Assembly (NCBI GenBank): GCA_019671005.1
Contig: CM033712.1
Coordinates: 77,760,479-77,824,478, forward strand
Source: Hibiscus mutabilis
Taxonomy: Eukaryota > Streptophyta > Magnoliopsida > Malvales > Malvaceae
Reading direction: 5' to 3'
DNA: 64,000 bases
Part shown: positions 22,201 through 38,939 of the stretch, piece by piece
Position numbering within the stretch: the first letter of the stretch is position 1
Layout of the letters: every line of letters starts with the position of its first letter
Notes under the pieces: model-generated
Seen by the model: the letters and a program-made list of their open reading frames with translations, nothing else
The model's database searches: none
What the model was told of the DNA's origin: nothing
Translations under genes and position numbers: made by a program

Positions 22201-25200
22201 CATGTGTTTAAGATGGAGCAAGAAGAATACACAAAAGAGAAGATCAATTGGAGCTACATCGAGTTTGTTGATAATCAGGATGTCCTGGACCTTATTGAAA
22301 AGGTTAATCCCCTAAGAATAATGCATGTTGACCATTACTTTTTTCATTTCTATTGTTCTTCATTATTTTACTTAAAGATATATTTTTTCCTTCTTATATT
22401 GGCAGAAACCTGGAGGAATTATTGCTCTTCTAGATGAAGCTTGGTATAATATTGTTCTTTCATGTATTTGCTTCAAAATTTTGCTACTTCTACTCAAAGA
22501 AATTTATCTGTAATTCATTACATAACTTCAGTTTAAGCTGGTAGTTGATGAAAAGCATAATTACTGTCTTGTTAACTACACCTTATTTATTTTTCAGCAT
22601 GTTCCCGAAATCAACTCATGAAACTTTTGCAAACAAGCTCTATCAGACGTTTAAGAACCACAAGAGATTCATTAAGCCAAAATTGTCTCGCACTGATTTC
22701 ACCATTGCTCATTATGCTGGAGACGTATGTTCCATTAGCAAATTGTTTACGGGTAAATAGTTGGAGCCGATATGTCACTTATGATTCCGAACAACATTCC
22801 TTTTCAGGTCCTATACCAATCTGATCAATTTCTGGACAAAAACAAGGATTATGTGGTTCCTGAACATCAAGACTTGTTGAGTGCTTCCAAATGTTCGTTT
22901 GTAGCAGGCCTTTTCCCTCCACTTCCAGAAGAAACATCAAAATCATCCAAGTTTTCCTCAATAGGTTCTCGTTTTAAGGTAGTTTTGCTTTATGTTTGTC
23001 TTCATGATTTTGGTTGAGTCCCTTCTATCGACTGAATTCATCTTTTACACTGCCTCATATAACTCGTTATATACTGTAAGAACTTGTGGATTAACACTTT
23101 CTTGATAAATGATGCTGCAGCTACAACTACAATCTCTAATGGAAACATTAAATTCTACGGAACCTCACTACATCCGATGTGTGAAGCCAAACAACAAACT
23201 TAAACCTGCTATATTTGAGAATGTCAATGTCATGCAACAACTTCGCTGTGGCGTGAGTACAGATTTCTTATTTTATGATTTGATTAGAACTGGTTTTGTA
23301 AAAACAATCTTATCTTGTTGCTTAGATGTTTTCCTTTTAACTAGAAGTTGGTCTTGTAGGGTGTTCTAGAGGCAATCAGAATCAGTATGGCTGGGTATCC
23401 AACTCGAAGAGCTTTTTTGAATTCATTAACCGATTTGGGCTTCTTCTTCCTGAGGCTTTGGAAGGAAAGTAAGTGGTCTCTTCTAGTTTAAAATCACGAT
23501 TAACTGTCATGAAAATGGTGTAATTCTGTTTGACAGTGGATGTTGGACTTAAGACTTTACTGTTTAACCCTGCTGATTATAATTAGAAACTAATGTCAAT
23601 TCTCTTCTCATTGATTTTATCCATAAGCAGCTACGATGAAAAGTCTGTGTGCCAAAAGATTATGGACAAGGCCGGACTTCAAGGATATCAGGTAATACAA
23701 CAATTTTAATGCAACCATTGGAACTGTTCTATTGTTTGGCATATGTCCTTTAGCATCTTCTCTATATGCTGTAGGAACCGAAAATTGCATACATTGATAC
23801 TTTGTATTTGTAATATTGTAGTAAGAAAGCACCATTAATTGACCTCAAAATGGTTTTTGCAGATAGGCATAACAAAGGTCTTTCTGAGAGCTGGTCAGAT
23901 GGCAGAATTAGATGCAAAGAGGTCAGAAATACTCGGTAGTGCTGCCAAAATCATACAGCGGCGCATTTGTACTCATATATCTCGTAAAAGATTCCTTGCA
24001 ATACGAAAGGCCTCTGTTGATCTTCAGGCTATATGTAGAGGTGAATGTCAAAAATAAATCTACTGGAATGAGCTCAGTCTTTTAGTGTATGCTTTGGTGG
24101 CTTTCAATAGTATCTTGTCGTTTTATATTGAATTACTCTTCTACGGGGAATGGGAAAGGAGATATAGGGGAACTGATACGTCTAGCATGTTTTAATCAAC
24201 TGCCTTACGTATAAATCTGTAGGAAGATTGGCTAGCAACGTTTATGGTAACAAGAGAAGTCAGGCTGCAGCTTTGAAAATTCAGAAGAACACAAGAAGGT
24301 ACCAATCTAGACAAGCCTATAAGAAACTCCATGTATCTGCCCTTGTCATACAGACAGGTATAAGGACAGTGGCTGCTCGTAAGGAACTCAGATCCAGGAA
24401 GTTGAATAAAGCTGCAACATTGGTTCAGGTTATATTCTAAATCATATTAGGTTGCTTGAAAATTTTTCCACTTGTCTATCCTTTTGAGAGTGGTCCTTGT
24501 TTAAATTTGGATAAATGAAACATTGCAGGCTCAATGGCGCTGTCGTAGAGCTGTCACATATTATAAGAAGCTCACAAGAGGATGTATAGTGACACAAACC
24601 AGGTGGAGGGGAAGAGTTGCAAGACGAGAGCTTAGAAAGCTCAAAATGGTCTGTGTTGGATTATCTTCTTTTATAGTCTTATAAAACTGTTTCTTTCAAA
24701 TAATCCATCTTATCTGGTAGGTTTTGAGTCTTTTTGTGTTCACTATGTCCATCAACTGATCTTTTGTATTGCTGTCTTAAAATGATGTTATAGAAGTAAC
24801 ATCATTAACCAACTGATCTGTGTTTTGTTCAGTAAGATTATTGGACTGCACTTCATTTCTTTCTATTAATGCTTTCCATTTTCCCTTGGTTTTTATGTAG
24901 GCTGCAAGGGAAACAGGTGCACTAAAAGAAGCAAAGGATAAGCTTGAAAAGAACGTGGAGGAACTTACATGGCGTTTACAGCTTGAGAAACGTTTAAGGG
25001 TAATGGTTTAATTCTGCAGATTGATAATATTAGGTAAAGAACTGCTAAAACATGAAACATGACAGTTCTACTGGAAGTTTGGTTGTGGTCTATGCAACAA
25101 CGTATCTCAAAACATATTTAGTGTCAACATTCTTGAATTGCATTTGCTGTTAAGTGTTTTGGAATCTGCTGAGATTATATTTGTATTCTGTACTGCTTTT

Positions 25201-28200
25201 TTGATATATGTTCATGGAAAGTCTTGAAACCATTTATGCAGACTGATTTAGAAGAAGCAAAAGCTCAGGAGGTAGCAAAACTGCAAAGTCAATTGCAAGA
25301 AATGCAGAAAACAATCGATGAAACCAATGAATTGCTTGAAAAAGAACGGCAGTCTGCAAAGATAGTCATCGAAGAAGCGCCTCCTGTTGTTCAACAGAAA
25401 GAAGTTTTAGTTGAAGATACAAAGCAAATTGAATCTTTAACAGAAGAATTGGAGACCCTAAAGGTAGAAAGGTCTACTTTTCAGTTAATGCTTAATTTCT
25501 TTTAATGGATCAAGTAATAGAACATGAACAATTTCCTCTAAGACAGACATTATATACTAGAAAAATAAGAGCTTATGATGGTGACATTGTCGTTATTTCC
25601 AACAGGACACATTAGACTCAGAGAAAAAGAGAGCAGACGATGCAGAAGAAAAATACAATGAACTCAAAGAGTCAAGTGAAGGAAGTGCAAAAAAATTGGA
25701 AGAAACAGAAAAAAAGTTTAAACAACTCCAAGACACAATGAGAGGGTAGTGCATGAACAATAATTTGCCTTACGAGTATACTATAAATGCTCATTTTTTT
25801 GTCAAGAACATATAATGCATGGGTTTTATACTGTTAGTGTTCTTGCTCACTTCCATATATCAACCACATTAAAATCTTCCTGACATTATTACTTGAAATC
25901 AGGTTAGAAGAGAAGCTCACTAATATAGAATCGGAGAATAAAGTACTACGGCAACAGGCTGTATCTATGACTCCCAATAAATTCCTTTCAGGGCGTTCGA
26001 GATCGATTTTGCAGGTATTTAGAATAAGGAGCTTCTGAATATTTCCATTTTAACTTTTACCGTCTCAAAAGGCTAAGGAAATTTACCTGCTGTCTAATGT
26101 TTGGCAGAGAGGTTCTGAAAGTGGGCATCTAGAACCAAGGGTACCCATTGTGAGTAAACACTGCTATAACTTTGCACTATGATCATCATGAAAAGGAGTA
26201 AAAAAATGAAATAAAAAACCCATATATGGTGTTCTTTGTTGTCAAAATTCTCGTGTTGATCAATGTATTTGAACAGGATCTTCACAGCAGCTCAATAAAC
26301 CAAAGAGAGTCAAGTGAAGTGGAGGAGAAACCACAAAAATCTCTAAATGAGAAACAACAGGAAAACCAGGAGTTGCTCATTCGATGTATCACACAACATT
26401 TAGGCTATGCAGGGAACAGACCTATCGCAGCTTGTATCATATATAAATGTCTTTTGCAATGGAGGTCATTTGAAGTTGAGCGAACGAGTGTCTTTGATCG
26501 GATCATTCAGACTATAGGCAATGCTATTGAGGTTGAAATATCAAGCATTTACACAATAACTTTTTCTAAAAGATATTATCAGAAACCTCAGATTCTTGAG
26601 CTCATTGTCGGCATTTGAATTTCAGACACCGGATAACAATGAGATCTTGGCCTATTGGTTATCAAATGCCTCCACACTGCTCTTGCTACTCCAGCGCACG
26701 TTGAAAGCTAGCGGTGCTGCTGGAATGACTCCACAACGTCGTCGATCATCATCAGCTACTTTGTTTGGGAGAATGACTCAGGTAAAAGCTTTCTCACTAA
26801 TGCCAACTCACGATGTTCAGGAAATTTCATTTCTGCAACTAATCCATGTGTCGCTGTTATTTTCTTGAAGAGTTTCCGTGGAGCTCCACAAGGCGTCAAT
26901 CTCGCCTTGATTAATGGTGGTGTCACCAGTAGGGTGGACACTTTACGGCAAGTTGAAGCCAAGTACCCAGCCTTGCTTTTTAAGCAACAGCTTACAGCAT
27001 ATGTGGAGAAGATATATGGGATGATCAGAGATAATCTGAAGAAAGAAATTTCACCATTGCTTGGATTGTGCATCCAGGTAATATATATCAGAATTAGATT
27101 AAGTGAAGGCAATAATCTGAAGAAATAAACCAGAACTACTTTTTTGACTAATATGGATACAATGATCTAGGCACCAAGAACATCCAGAGCAAGCTTAGTC
27201 AAGGGAGCATCAAGATCAGTTGCTAACACTGCAGGCCAGCAGGCTTTGATTGCTCACTGGCAAGGGATTGTGAAGAGCCTTGGAAAATTCTTGAATACAT
27301 TGAAAGAAAATCATGTTAGTTTAAACACCCCCCTTTTATTCATATCTGTAGTTTGTCTTCTGCATAAAGCATACTTTCAAACTCCAAGCTGAACTTAGGT
27401 ATGCCGGGTCTTCGAGTATTCATATCTTTACCATTGCTATGCATGATTAAACAGCTTTTCCCTAAGGATTAATGTTGTTTGATCCCCTTTACAGGTACCT
27501 CCCTTCTTAGTCCGTAAGGTGTTTACACAGATATTCTCGTTCATCAATGTCCAACTATTCAACAGGTTAGAGCTCATACTGCTATTTAATGCTTTATGCT
27601 TAGTTTGTTCTGCTGTATGAAGAAAAATTTTCATATGGCTTATCAATACAATGTCCTGTTGCAGCCTTTTGTTGAGGAGAGAATGCTGTTCATTCAGTAA
27701 TGGTGAATATGTAAAAGCTGGATTAGCTGAACTTGAACACTGGTGTTATGAGGCAACTGATGAGGTACCTTTAAGTCTGCCTCCCCATTTGCTTTCTGGT
27801 TCTAGGCTATGTACTTGCAGAACTTGATAGATATATAAATGCAGTATGCAGGTTTAGCTTGGGATGAGCTTAAGCATATACGGCAGGCCATTGGTTTTCT
27901 AGTATGTTCCCATTCTTATAACACTTTCAATCTGTTCTTCCATTTCTTGTTATGACAATACAAGAAGTGGTTCACTGATATCATCGTTATCTGTTTCTGA
28001 TTTAGGTAATACATCAAAAGTCTAAGAAAACACTGGATGAAATAAGCCACGATCTTTGTCCGGTAAATAATACAAATGTAACATATAATTAGATACCATT
28101 ATCTCTACCTTTTAAATCTTCCTGAATCTCAAGTCTCAAACAAGTTCATTTTCCATCTGCAGGTCCTTAGTATACAGCAGCTGTATCGTATTAGTACGAT

Positions 28201-28678
28201 GTATTGGGATGACAAGTATGGCACGCATAGTGTGTCCCCGGATGTAAGTTTCAAGGGATGCAGTTTCTAAACCCAGATTAAAGAGATGTCCTGTAGTTTA
28301 ATAATGATTTTGCTCATTTATCGACATCTAGGTAATAGCCAATATGAGAGTGTTGATGACAGAAGATTCAAACAATGCAGTTAGTAATTCCTTCCTGCTG
28401 GATGACGATTCAAGGTTAGCGTTTTTCCTATTCCAATGTTTCTTTCCATTTGAGATGCAGTATTCTGAAAGCTAATTGAAAATATTACCTGGAAATGATC
28501 TGAATTCTGAACTTGTTCCTAAACTGACTTCCCACAACTTTGATCATTTTGCAGCATACCATTTTCAGTTGATGACCTATCAAGGTCAATGGAACAAATA
28601 GACATTGCAGACATCGAACCACCGCCACTCATTCGTGAGAACACAGGCTTTAGTTTCTTATTGCCACGTTCGGATTAA
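19256..28678 (+). CDS. Class XI myosin heavy chain, 38 exons, one frameshift
   Basis: Exon ends: 19256-19258 (ATG only), 19577-19702, 19943-20086, 20184-20329, 20412-20568, 20670-20728, 20878-21037, 21135-21284, 21363-21499, 21590-21736, 21834-21935, 22058-22115, 22201-22302, 22406-22443, 22598-22724, 22808-22978, 23121-23252, 23360-23468, 23631-23691, 23863-24040, 24223-24428, 24529-24648, 24901-24999, 25242-25463, 25606-25745, 25903-26014, 26108-26149, 26277-26531, 26626-26781, 26871-27077, 27171-27314, 27495-27565, 27665-27764, 27845-27901, 28006-28062, 28163-28243, 28332-28414, 28555-28678. This is an actin motor for organelle and vesicle movement and cytoplasmic streaming. Order: N-terminal SH3-like ([17 protein letters not shown]), motor with P-loop GESGAGKT (residues 155-162), switch I NNNSSRFGK, switch [12 protein letters not shown] repeats (exons 20-22), coiled coil (23-26), DIL cargo domain (28-38). 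Every junction keeps phase except exon 18: its T-run at 23413-23418 is one base short, and the shifted frame stops at 23864-23866. With that base the product would be about 1527 residues, normal for class XI. Isoform not assigned. Confidence 0.93.
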
Positions 28679-29929
28679 TCCAATCCGGTTCCTGGAACGG
28701 ATAGCTTCTCCGTATCATTCTCTTCAACTCTTCTTCCAAGGTGCAGATTCACCTTCCAAGTTCCAACCTTGTTAACTGAGAACGATCCTTAAGGTGTTCA
28801 ATTATCTTGCTTTAAAATTAGAAATATTTGTCCAAAATTTTCCTTTCCACATATAGGTCATTGATTCAAAGAGGAATGTCTTTGTTCCCTACTTAGCATA
28901 GTTGTCTAAATTTGAACTTATGTTGTACCATTAGCTTCATCTTTTTTGTCAATGGAAAATAATTAAAGCAGATAACCATTTCCGGATTTTGCAGTATTCC
29001 TGGTCCAATTATTTCTCTGAACCTTTTTTTTCAGCTGATTCTTTTCCATGAACACTGTATTACTGCCAACAAAGGCAGAACTTTGAATAAAATACCATAT
29101 GCAATCACAGTCCAAGAACTCATGACATGAGGTATTATAGTCATCAAATGAAAAGAAAAAGGCACCAGCCTAAGAACTAATCATCGCAATAAATTCCACT
29201 GTCATGGTTAAAAGTCAAGTTTCGATACTTACATAAGCCTAATTTTAATGTTATTGGATCATTATTCTTTTTAATCACAAAAGATATGTTTAATAAAATT
29301 TTTTAATTTCATATTCTGCTTATAACATCTTCAACTATGCGCTAACAGCATTATTAAAATGAGATGACCAACCCAAAACTATGCACTCACAATGGGCTCA
29401 TTTTTAACATCAGGTTGTGCCACCATATTTATTTCTTATTTTCGATGTGAAATTAATATCTGTCTTTTTTTTCCGCATGATACAACCAGATGTTAAAATG
29501 AGATGACCAACCCAAAATCTTGCATAGTTTAACAAGGCAAAATGCCCTTCAAAGAAAAAAAAACGATCTTTATCTTGTTTGGCGAGAGGGAAAGAGAATA
29601 TACCTTAAATGGCTTGGTTAAAGGGGACCCAAATGAGTGATCTTTTCCTCAAAAACAATCAGAAAAGAATTTGATTCAGAATTTTCCGAGTCAAAACTAC
29701 ATTTTTACGTGCAGTCGGGTTCGGGTTGGACCGAAATAGGATTAAACGGGTTTTGACTGAGTTAACCAAAAAAGGCTTATTACCCGACCTGGTAACGGCG
29801 TCGTTTGGTTTTTCTTCTCTGGCGCTGCTGGTTCAAGCTTTGCTCCAAATTTCTCAGATTGGATTTTATCATTCCTTTTCTTTTTGGATCAGTTAGTGCA
29901 CTGGAATAGAAAACCGGCTGGAATTCAAG
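28679..29929. other. Myosin 3' flank and GPI8 promoter region
   Basis: No ORF of note. A direct repeat (TTAAAATGAGATGACCAACC plus CAAAA) lies at 29354-29378 and 29493-29517. The last 150 bases before 29930 are the likely GPI8 leader. Confidence 0.5.
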
Positions 29930-33868
<3,939 letters not shown>

Positions 33869-34473
33869 TTCTCTTGTTACACTTTCTAACAGGACTGTAT
33901 TTGCTACCTTTGGTACAAAATAAATGAATTCAAACTCTTTTCTCTAGCATATGAATTCAAGTTTTTTCGTCCTTGTGTTCTTTTTCCTTCCTTAATCACA
34001 TATCATGGAAAAATAAATTTCCGAGATGTGTTTCAGGGGAAAATATAGGGATAAAAGAAATTCAGATTTTAAAGTGAAATAACATATAACATTGAAAGCA
34101 TGAGTGCAGGAAGAACATTCAACTTGCACTAACATAAAAGCTGTAGTGCATGAATAAACAATGAACTTGCACTTTTTTGAAGTAAGAACAGAAAATATAG
34201 TTTGCAGGATGCTAAGTGCAAGCAAGAGAGCGGCGGCGGCAATGGAAGTGAGAAGCAAATCTCAATGGGTGTTCGATTTTGTTCGCCTCAGTTTCACCTT
34301 CTACAGGTTCCATGGTCGTCTGCAACGCTCCTTCAGCCTTCACCTTATGGAATGTGGGAATAACAGAAGTTGACGGATAGGTTAACGTAATCGTTAAGCT
34401 TGTTTGGATAAATTTTCATTTAGATCACTAAAGTTTCAAGAGCTACGTTTCGGTCATTCCATAATTGATAAAA
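33869..34473. other. GPI8 3' flank with an unassigned GC-rich segment
   Basis: The segment 34210-34373 is GC-richer than its surroundings and is open on the plus strand (ATG at 34210, ending TGA at 34371-34373) and, in another phase, on the minus strand (34258 to 33992). Neither product resembles a family I know. A short unannotated exon or gene relic is possible. Confidence 0.3.
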
Positions 34474-34692
34474 GGGTAAAGTATCAAAATGGTCACTGAA
34501 CTTTGTTACAAAAGCAAAATGGTAATCAAACTTTTAAATGTTACAAAATAACAATTAAATTTTATGTTTTGTAACAAAATGGCAACTCAGCCGTTAAGTT
34601 AATGGGTAACATTGTTATTATGAAAATTTAGATAATAACACGTTTAGTCCTTGTCATAATCAATTTTGTCCGGGCCTAAGCCCAAAATCGGT

Positions 34693-36466
34693 TGTAATAC
34701 CCATTACAACATCAAACCCAAAAAACCCAGACCCAAACCCACAAAAACGAGCCCAATACCCATTAACAACCCAATATCCATTTAATTCAAAAAAAACTTT
34801 AAAAAACCTAGATCTAATATGTAATGAGGAGGGTTTTTCGGATTCGATTCAAAAAAGGGGTTCGAAATTAAAAAAAAGGAGTTTGATATTGTTTCTATCT
34901 TATTGTTCGAACACACGAAAAAAAAAACAAACCAAAAATCACAATCGAAACCAAAAATATTAAAAAAAACTTTTCGATTTTTAGTAGATCTACTCACCTA
35001 AGTTGATTCGTTCGAAAATCCAACACCGAATTCGAACTCAGCGCGCAAAAAGGAGTAGGAAGACACCACATTTTCAACTTTCAACCGTAGGAGACCACCG
35101 CCGACGACCGGCGACCCACGGCAGCGCAAGCGGCCGACCACCATAGCACCGACAAAAGAGAAGATCTACCAAAACGACGTCGTTTTGGTGCCGGATTTAA
35201 AGGTCCAAAACGACGTCGTTTTATGCTCCAACCCATATATGAGACCTGACCCATTTGGAGACCCGCGCACTTTTAACTAATGGAAAAATTACGCATGCGG
35301 TCTTTTCGCATGGGAAATTCACATGATAGGTCCCTGTAAGTTTTAAACAGTTTACATTTCAACCCCTATTTTAATCTTATCCAGCTTTAAAAGGGGAAAA
35401 TTGCCGGATTGGTCCCATTTCCCTATCTAATTCTCACCGAAGTCCTTTTCCTTTCATTTTTTCTTTAATTTAGTCCTTTTTTTTTACCTTTCCAGCTTCT
35501 TATATATATATTTTTAATTTAGTCCTTTTTTATTACTATTTTTAGCAATATATTTACATATCATCATTATTATATATATATACATATCTATTTTATTTTC
35601 TTAATATAAGGTATATTTTATTTTTATATATGTACATATTATTATTATTATTATTATCTTATAGTATATTATTATTATATATTATATATTAATATGTTCA
35701 TTATTTTTAATTACTATAATGTATATTAATATATATACTATATCATGTATATTATATCATATTTAACGCATTCTAAGATATATGTACATTATTATTATTT
35801 TTTTGTTATTATTATTTATTTATATAATATATGTGTACTATATTTTATATATTATTTTTACTATATAACATGTTTACATTATATTATATTACTATACCTA
35901 TAGACATTTTTGCTCATTTTATTTCGAATATTTTTTAATCTGACCAATTTAAGGGAATATTTTCCACTTTATTTCATATATCGACTAGAAAGCGACATCC
36001 TGACTCATTCAGGTGTCGTCTTCCTCAATTTCGTAAATAAGGAAATGTTCTCCTTAGATCGTTTTCTTTAGAGATTAAACTTTAAATTTAAAATTCGAAT
36101 TTTTGTTTTCTTGCAAAGACAACACTCAAGGAACACGGTACCAAGTTTGGGCGTTGTGGGGTGCTAATCCTTCCTCACGCGTAACCGACTCCCGAACCCA
36201 AATGTTTTAGAATCTCTGGTTACCTTTTAACGGTGTCCGGCCTACTAAAGTGGTCGGTGGCGACTCCATCCGTTTTTCATATTTCCCACCATCCATTTTC
36301 CACAGTCACCACTATTTTCTATTTTCCATTTTTAAAACATTTACGGTGTTCTGTTGGGAGCGTCATCCCAGTCTCCGAGTGACGTCTCCTTTGACTCCGT
36401 AAAGAACACATTTTTTCCTTTAAACATCTTATTTTTTTCGTAGAGGGTAAAACCCCTGTTACGGCA
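34693..36466. repeat. Probable LTR remnant nested in the TIR element
   Basis: The stretch opens TGTAATACCCATTACAACAT. At 36150-36270 it contains GGTGCTAATCCTTCC, CGTAACCGACTCCCGAACCC and GGTGGCGACTCC, which I recognise as conserved near the 3' end of many plant gypsy LTRs. The termini and target duplication are not certain. Confidence 0.45.
35169..35188. repeat. 20-bp perfect palindrome with CGACGTCG core
   Basis: CCAAAACGACGTCGTTTTGG reads identically on both strands. The 16-bp centre recurs at 35207-35222, 38 bp on. The ACGT core is the kind bound by plant bZIP factors; any function here is speculation. Confidence 0.7.
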
Positions 36467-36468
36467 GA

Positions 36469-36505
36469 CCTCTATATTTATAAATTCAATCTATAAATAT
36501 AGAGG
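36469..36505. repeat. Perfect 14-bp hairpin
   Basis: Arms CCTCTATATTTATA (36469-36482) and TATAAATATAGAGG (36492-36505) with a 9-nt loop lie just inside the right TIR of the large MULE-like element. Confidence 0.75.
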
Positions 36506-36801
36506 ACTAAACGTGTTATTATCCAAATTTTCATATTTACAACGTTACCCCATTAACGACCGAGTTACCATTCTGTTACAAAATATAAAGTTTAATTGTC
36601 ATTTTTGTAACATTTGAAAATTTGATTACCGTTTTTTAACAAAATTCAGTGACTATTTTAGTACTTTACTCATAATAAAATGGTCAGTCGACCGTTACTC
36701 CATTCAAATTGATGATGCGACATGTTAAAAACAATGGATAATATCTAATTTGATCCTATATTGTAGCTAAAACATCAATACGATCTTTAATTAAAAAATT
36801 A

Positions 36802-37542
36802 GGGTAAAATATATCACATATCACTTAATTAGAGATTTAATAACTAACATGATACATTTCTTCTAAAAGTAACAATCTAGTCAATTAAAATTTGGTGACA
36901 AACTAGTCATATTTTTTCCCTAAAAACAACAATTTTAGTCACTCCATTAAAATTTTGTGACAAACAAGTCAATTTTCTGTTAAAATGTAAACAAAAGACT
37001 TCGTATAATAATAATTTTAGTCCTCAAAACTTATATGTTATATTAATTTGGCCCTAAATAAAAACAATTTAATAAATTTGACCCTTCATATTTAGAATTT
37101 TCATTAGTGAAGTGATTGTGACTTAGTAAGCGATGTTAAAGTTCAAATGAGTTTGTTAGTTCTCTAGTAGCAAAATGATTGTGTCTGTCAAGCCATCACA
37201 TTTGTCGGTTATCGAGCATATAGATAGTAGCATGGAGTGCAATAAGTGGTCGAAGGGTGTGTTAGGAGGGTGCAACGTCAAAATTTTTAAATATGAATGG
37301 TTAAATTTATTGAATTATTTTTGAACTCAGACAAAATTAATAGAATATATAAGTTTTGGGGACTAAAATTGTTATTATACTTGATTATGTTTCAATTTTA
37401 ATGGCAGAGTGACTTGTTCATCACAAAATTTTAATTGAATGAGTAAATTATTTCCTTTAAAAGAAAAATGATTTGTTTGTCATAAAATTTTATTTGAGTG
37501 ATTATTTTTTTAAAAATAATATGTTTATTACTAATCCTATAA
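36802..37542. mobile_element. Non-autonomous MULE, family B copy 2
   Basis: The left end GGGTAAAATATATCACATAT and internal CAAATTTTAATTGA-type blocks match the 8331-9096 copy. The core (37090-37280: GTGAAGTGATTGTGACTTAG, GAAGGGTGTGTTAGGAGGGT) is nearly shared with 49716-50298. The right terminus is eroded and abuts the hAT element at 37562. No intact target duplication. Confidence 0.7.
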
Positions 37543-37561
37543 ATACAACAAGCAGAAGGAC

Positions 37562-38065
37562 TAGGGATGATCATCTGACCCATACCCTACAGGTTCCCAC
37601 CCGATCCAACCTATAAGGTCAATTTTTTTAACGAAAACTTGTGTTTGGGTTGAGATTTTTTAGGATAGTGTTGGGGTCGGGTTTGAGTTTAAGGTGAAAA
37701 TATCCGGCCCGATCGACCATATATAATAGTTTATTTTATTCTAAATATTTAGGTATAATTGCTATAATGTATCTTTTTATATATTTTTTCAATAATCTTC
37801 TTATTTTCTCTAATAAAAATAGAATAATTATTATAATGTTCACTCTATTTGTATTTTTTCAATTAACTCTCTATTTTATCGAAGAAAAATAAAAAAATTA
37901 TTGATGTCGAGCTTGGTCGGGTTTGAATTTTTACTCTAAAATTTAAGTTAGATTCGAATCAAGTGAACCATCATAAGATATCGAGTCGGATCAGAGTCGT
38001 GTAAAAATGCTACGTTTACGGGTCGATTGCAGATTGACTAAAAACCCGACTCGCGGTCATCCCTA
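37562..38065. mobile_element. Non-autonomous hAT element
   Basis: Ends TAGGGATGATC (left) and TAGGGATGACC (right, other strand), followed by imperfect complementary GACCC/GGGTC segments. The 504-bp unit is flanked by a perfect 8-bp duplication AGAAGGAC (37554-37561, 38066-38073), the signature of hAT transposition. No transposase. Confidence 0.88.
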
Positions 38066-38511
38066 AGAAGGACAGAAAATTGTTCTTTATTACGAAAGCT
38101 CTTAATTGAGCTGCAAAATTATCATCGTCAAATTAAAACTCTGTCAAGCCTGTTCAACAGGTTTATCATGAATACTCTTATTAACTTATGAACATGAAAA
38201 AACAAGATAAGTTTTACGGTCTATGCTCTGACTCTGATTTAACTTTTTCTCTGAATTATTTGTTTTTCTTTTTTTCCTTTTCCTGCTTGTTTTCTGTGAG
38301 ATTGATCGATATTGTAAATCTATTTTAAAATAGGTATTCAAATTAGGATGATGAACGCCATATAATCCTGGAAAACGAATCACTTAGTTTTAAGACTTAG
38401 CTTTATATACAATACTAATATTGTATGCCTTATCAATCGAAAATATGTGAGAATTAGTTTCAACGGAAAACAAGCTAATTTTATTTTCCGGAGACGCATG
38501 TCCCTTCCATT

Positions 38512-38935
38512 AAAACAAAAATCCTCAGCCCCAACACTAAAAGGATTAAAAAATTAAATTTTAAGTTCTAACCTTAAATTTTAAATTCTAAACCATAAAT
38601 TTTACACCCTAAAAAATACACCTACCCCCAATTCCCTATACCCTAACCCTAAACCCAAATCTATTTTTTTAAAGTGGGGCACCAAAATGACATAATTAAG
38701 AGTAGACGATTTTTATCCTCTACGTTATGTAGTTTACTATTTCCTTAAATTACTTGGGACAAAAATCTTCAGCCCCTTTTTAGTGTATTTTTTTTATGCC
38801 CAACAATAAAAAAAATCAAATTATAAATTATAAATATTAAATTATAAATCATAAACCTTAAACCCTAAAAAATACACCTTACACCAAATTCTCTAAACCC
38901 TAAACTTAAACCTAAATTTTTAGTATGAGACATAG
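38512..38935. repeat. Direct duplication of a telomere-like unit
   Basis: Two copies of a ~165-bp unit (38512-38680 and 38764-38925) begin with AAAATCCTCAGCCCC or AAAATCTTCAGCCCC, contain degenerate CCTTAAACCCTAAA runs and share AAACCCTAAAAAATACACCT. About 80 bp of other sequence separates them. Confidence 0.6.
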
Positions 38936-38939
38936 ATAA

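Larger units (their letters stand above)
34474..36671. mobile_element. Large MULE-like TIR element carrying LTR debris
   Basis: The TIRs are about 180 bp: the left starts GGGTAAAGTATCAAAATGGT and the right, on the other strand, GAGTAAAGTACTAAAATAGT, and similarity continues to CACGTTTAGTCC. Flanks TTGATAAAA (34465-34473) and ATAATAAAA (36672-36680) agree at 7 of 9 bases, consistent with an old 9-bp duplication. The interior has no transposase. It holds GC-rich sequence (35030-35280), AT-rich low-complexity DNA (35480-35900) and a segment resembling the end of a gypsy LTR (36120-36290). Confidence 0.7.
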
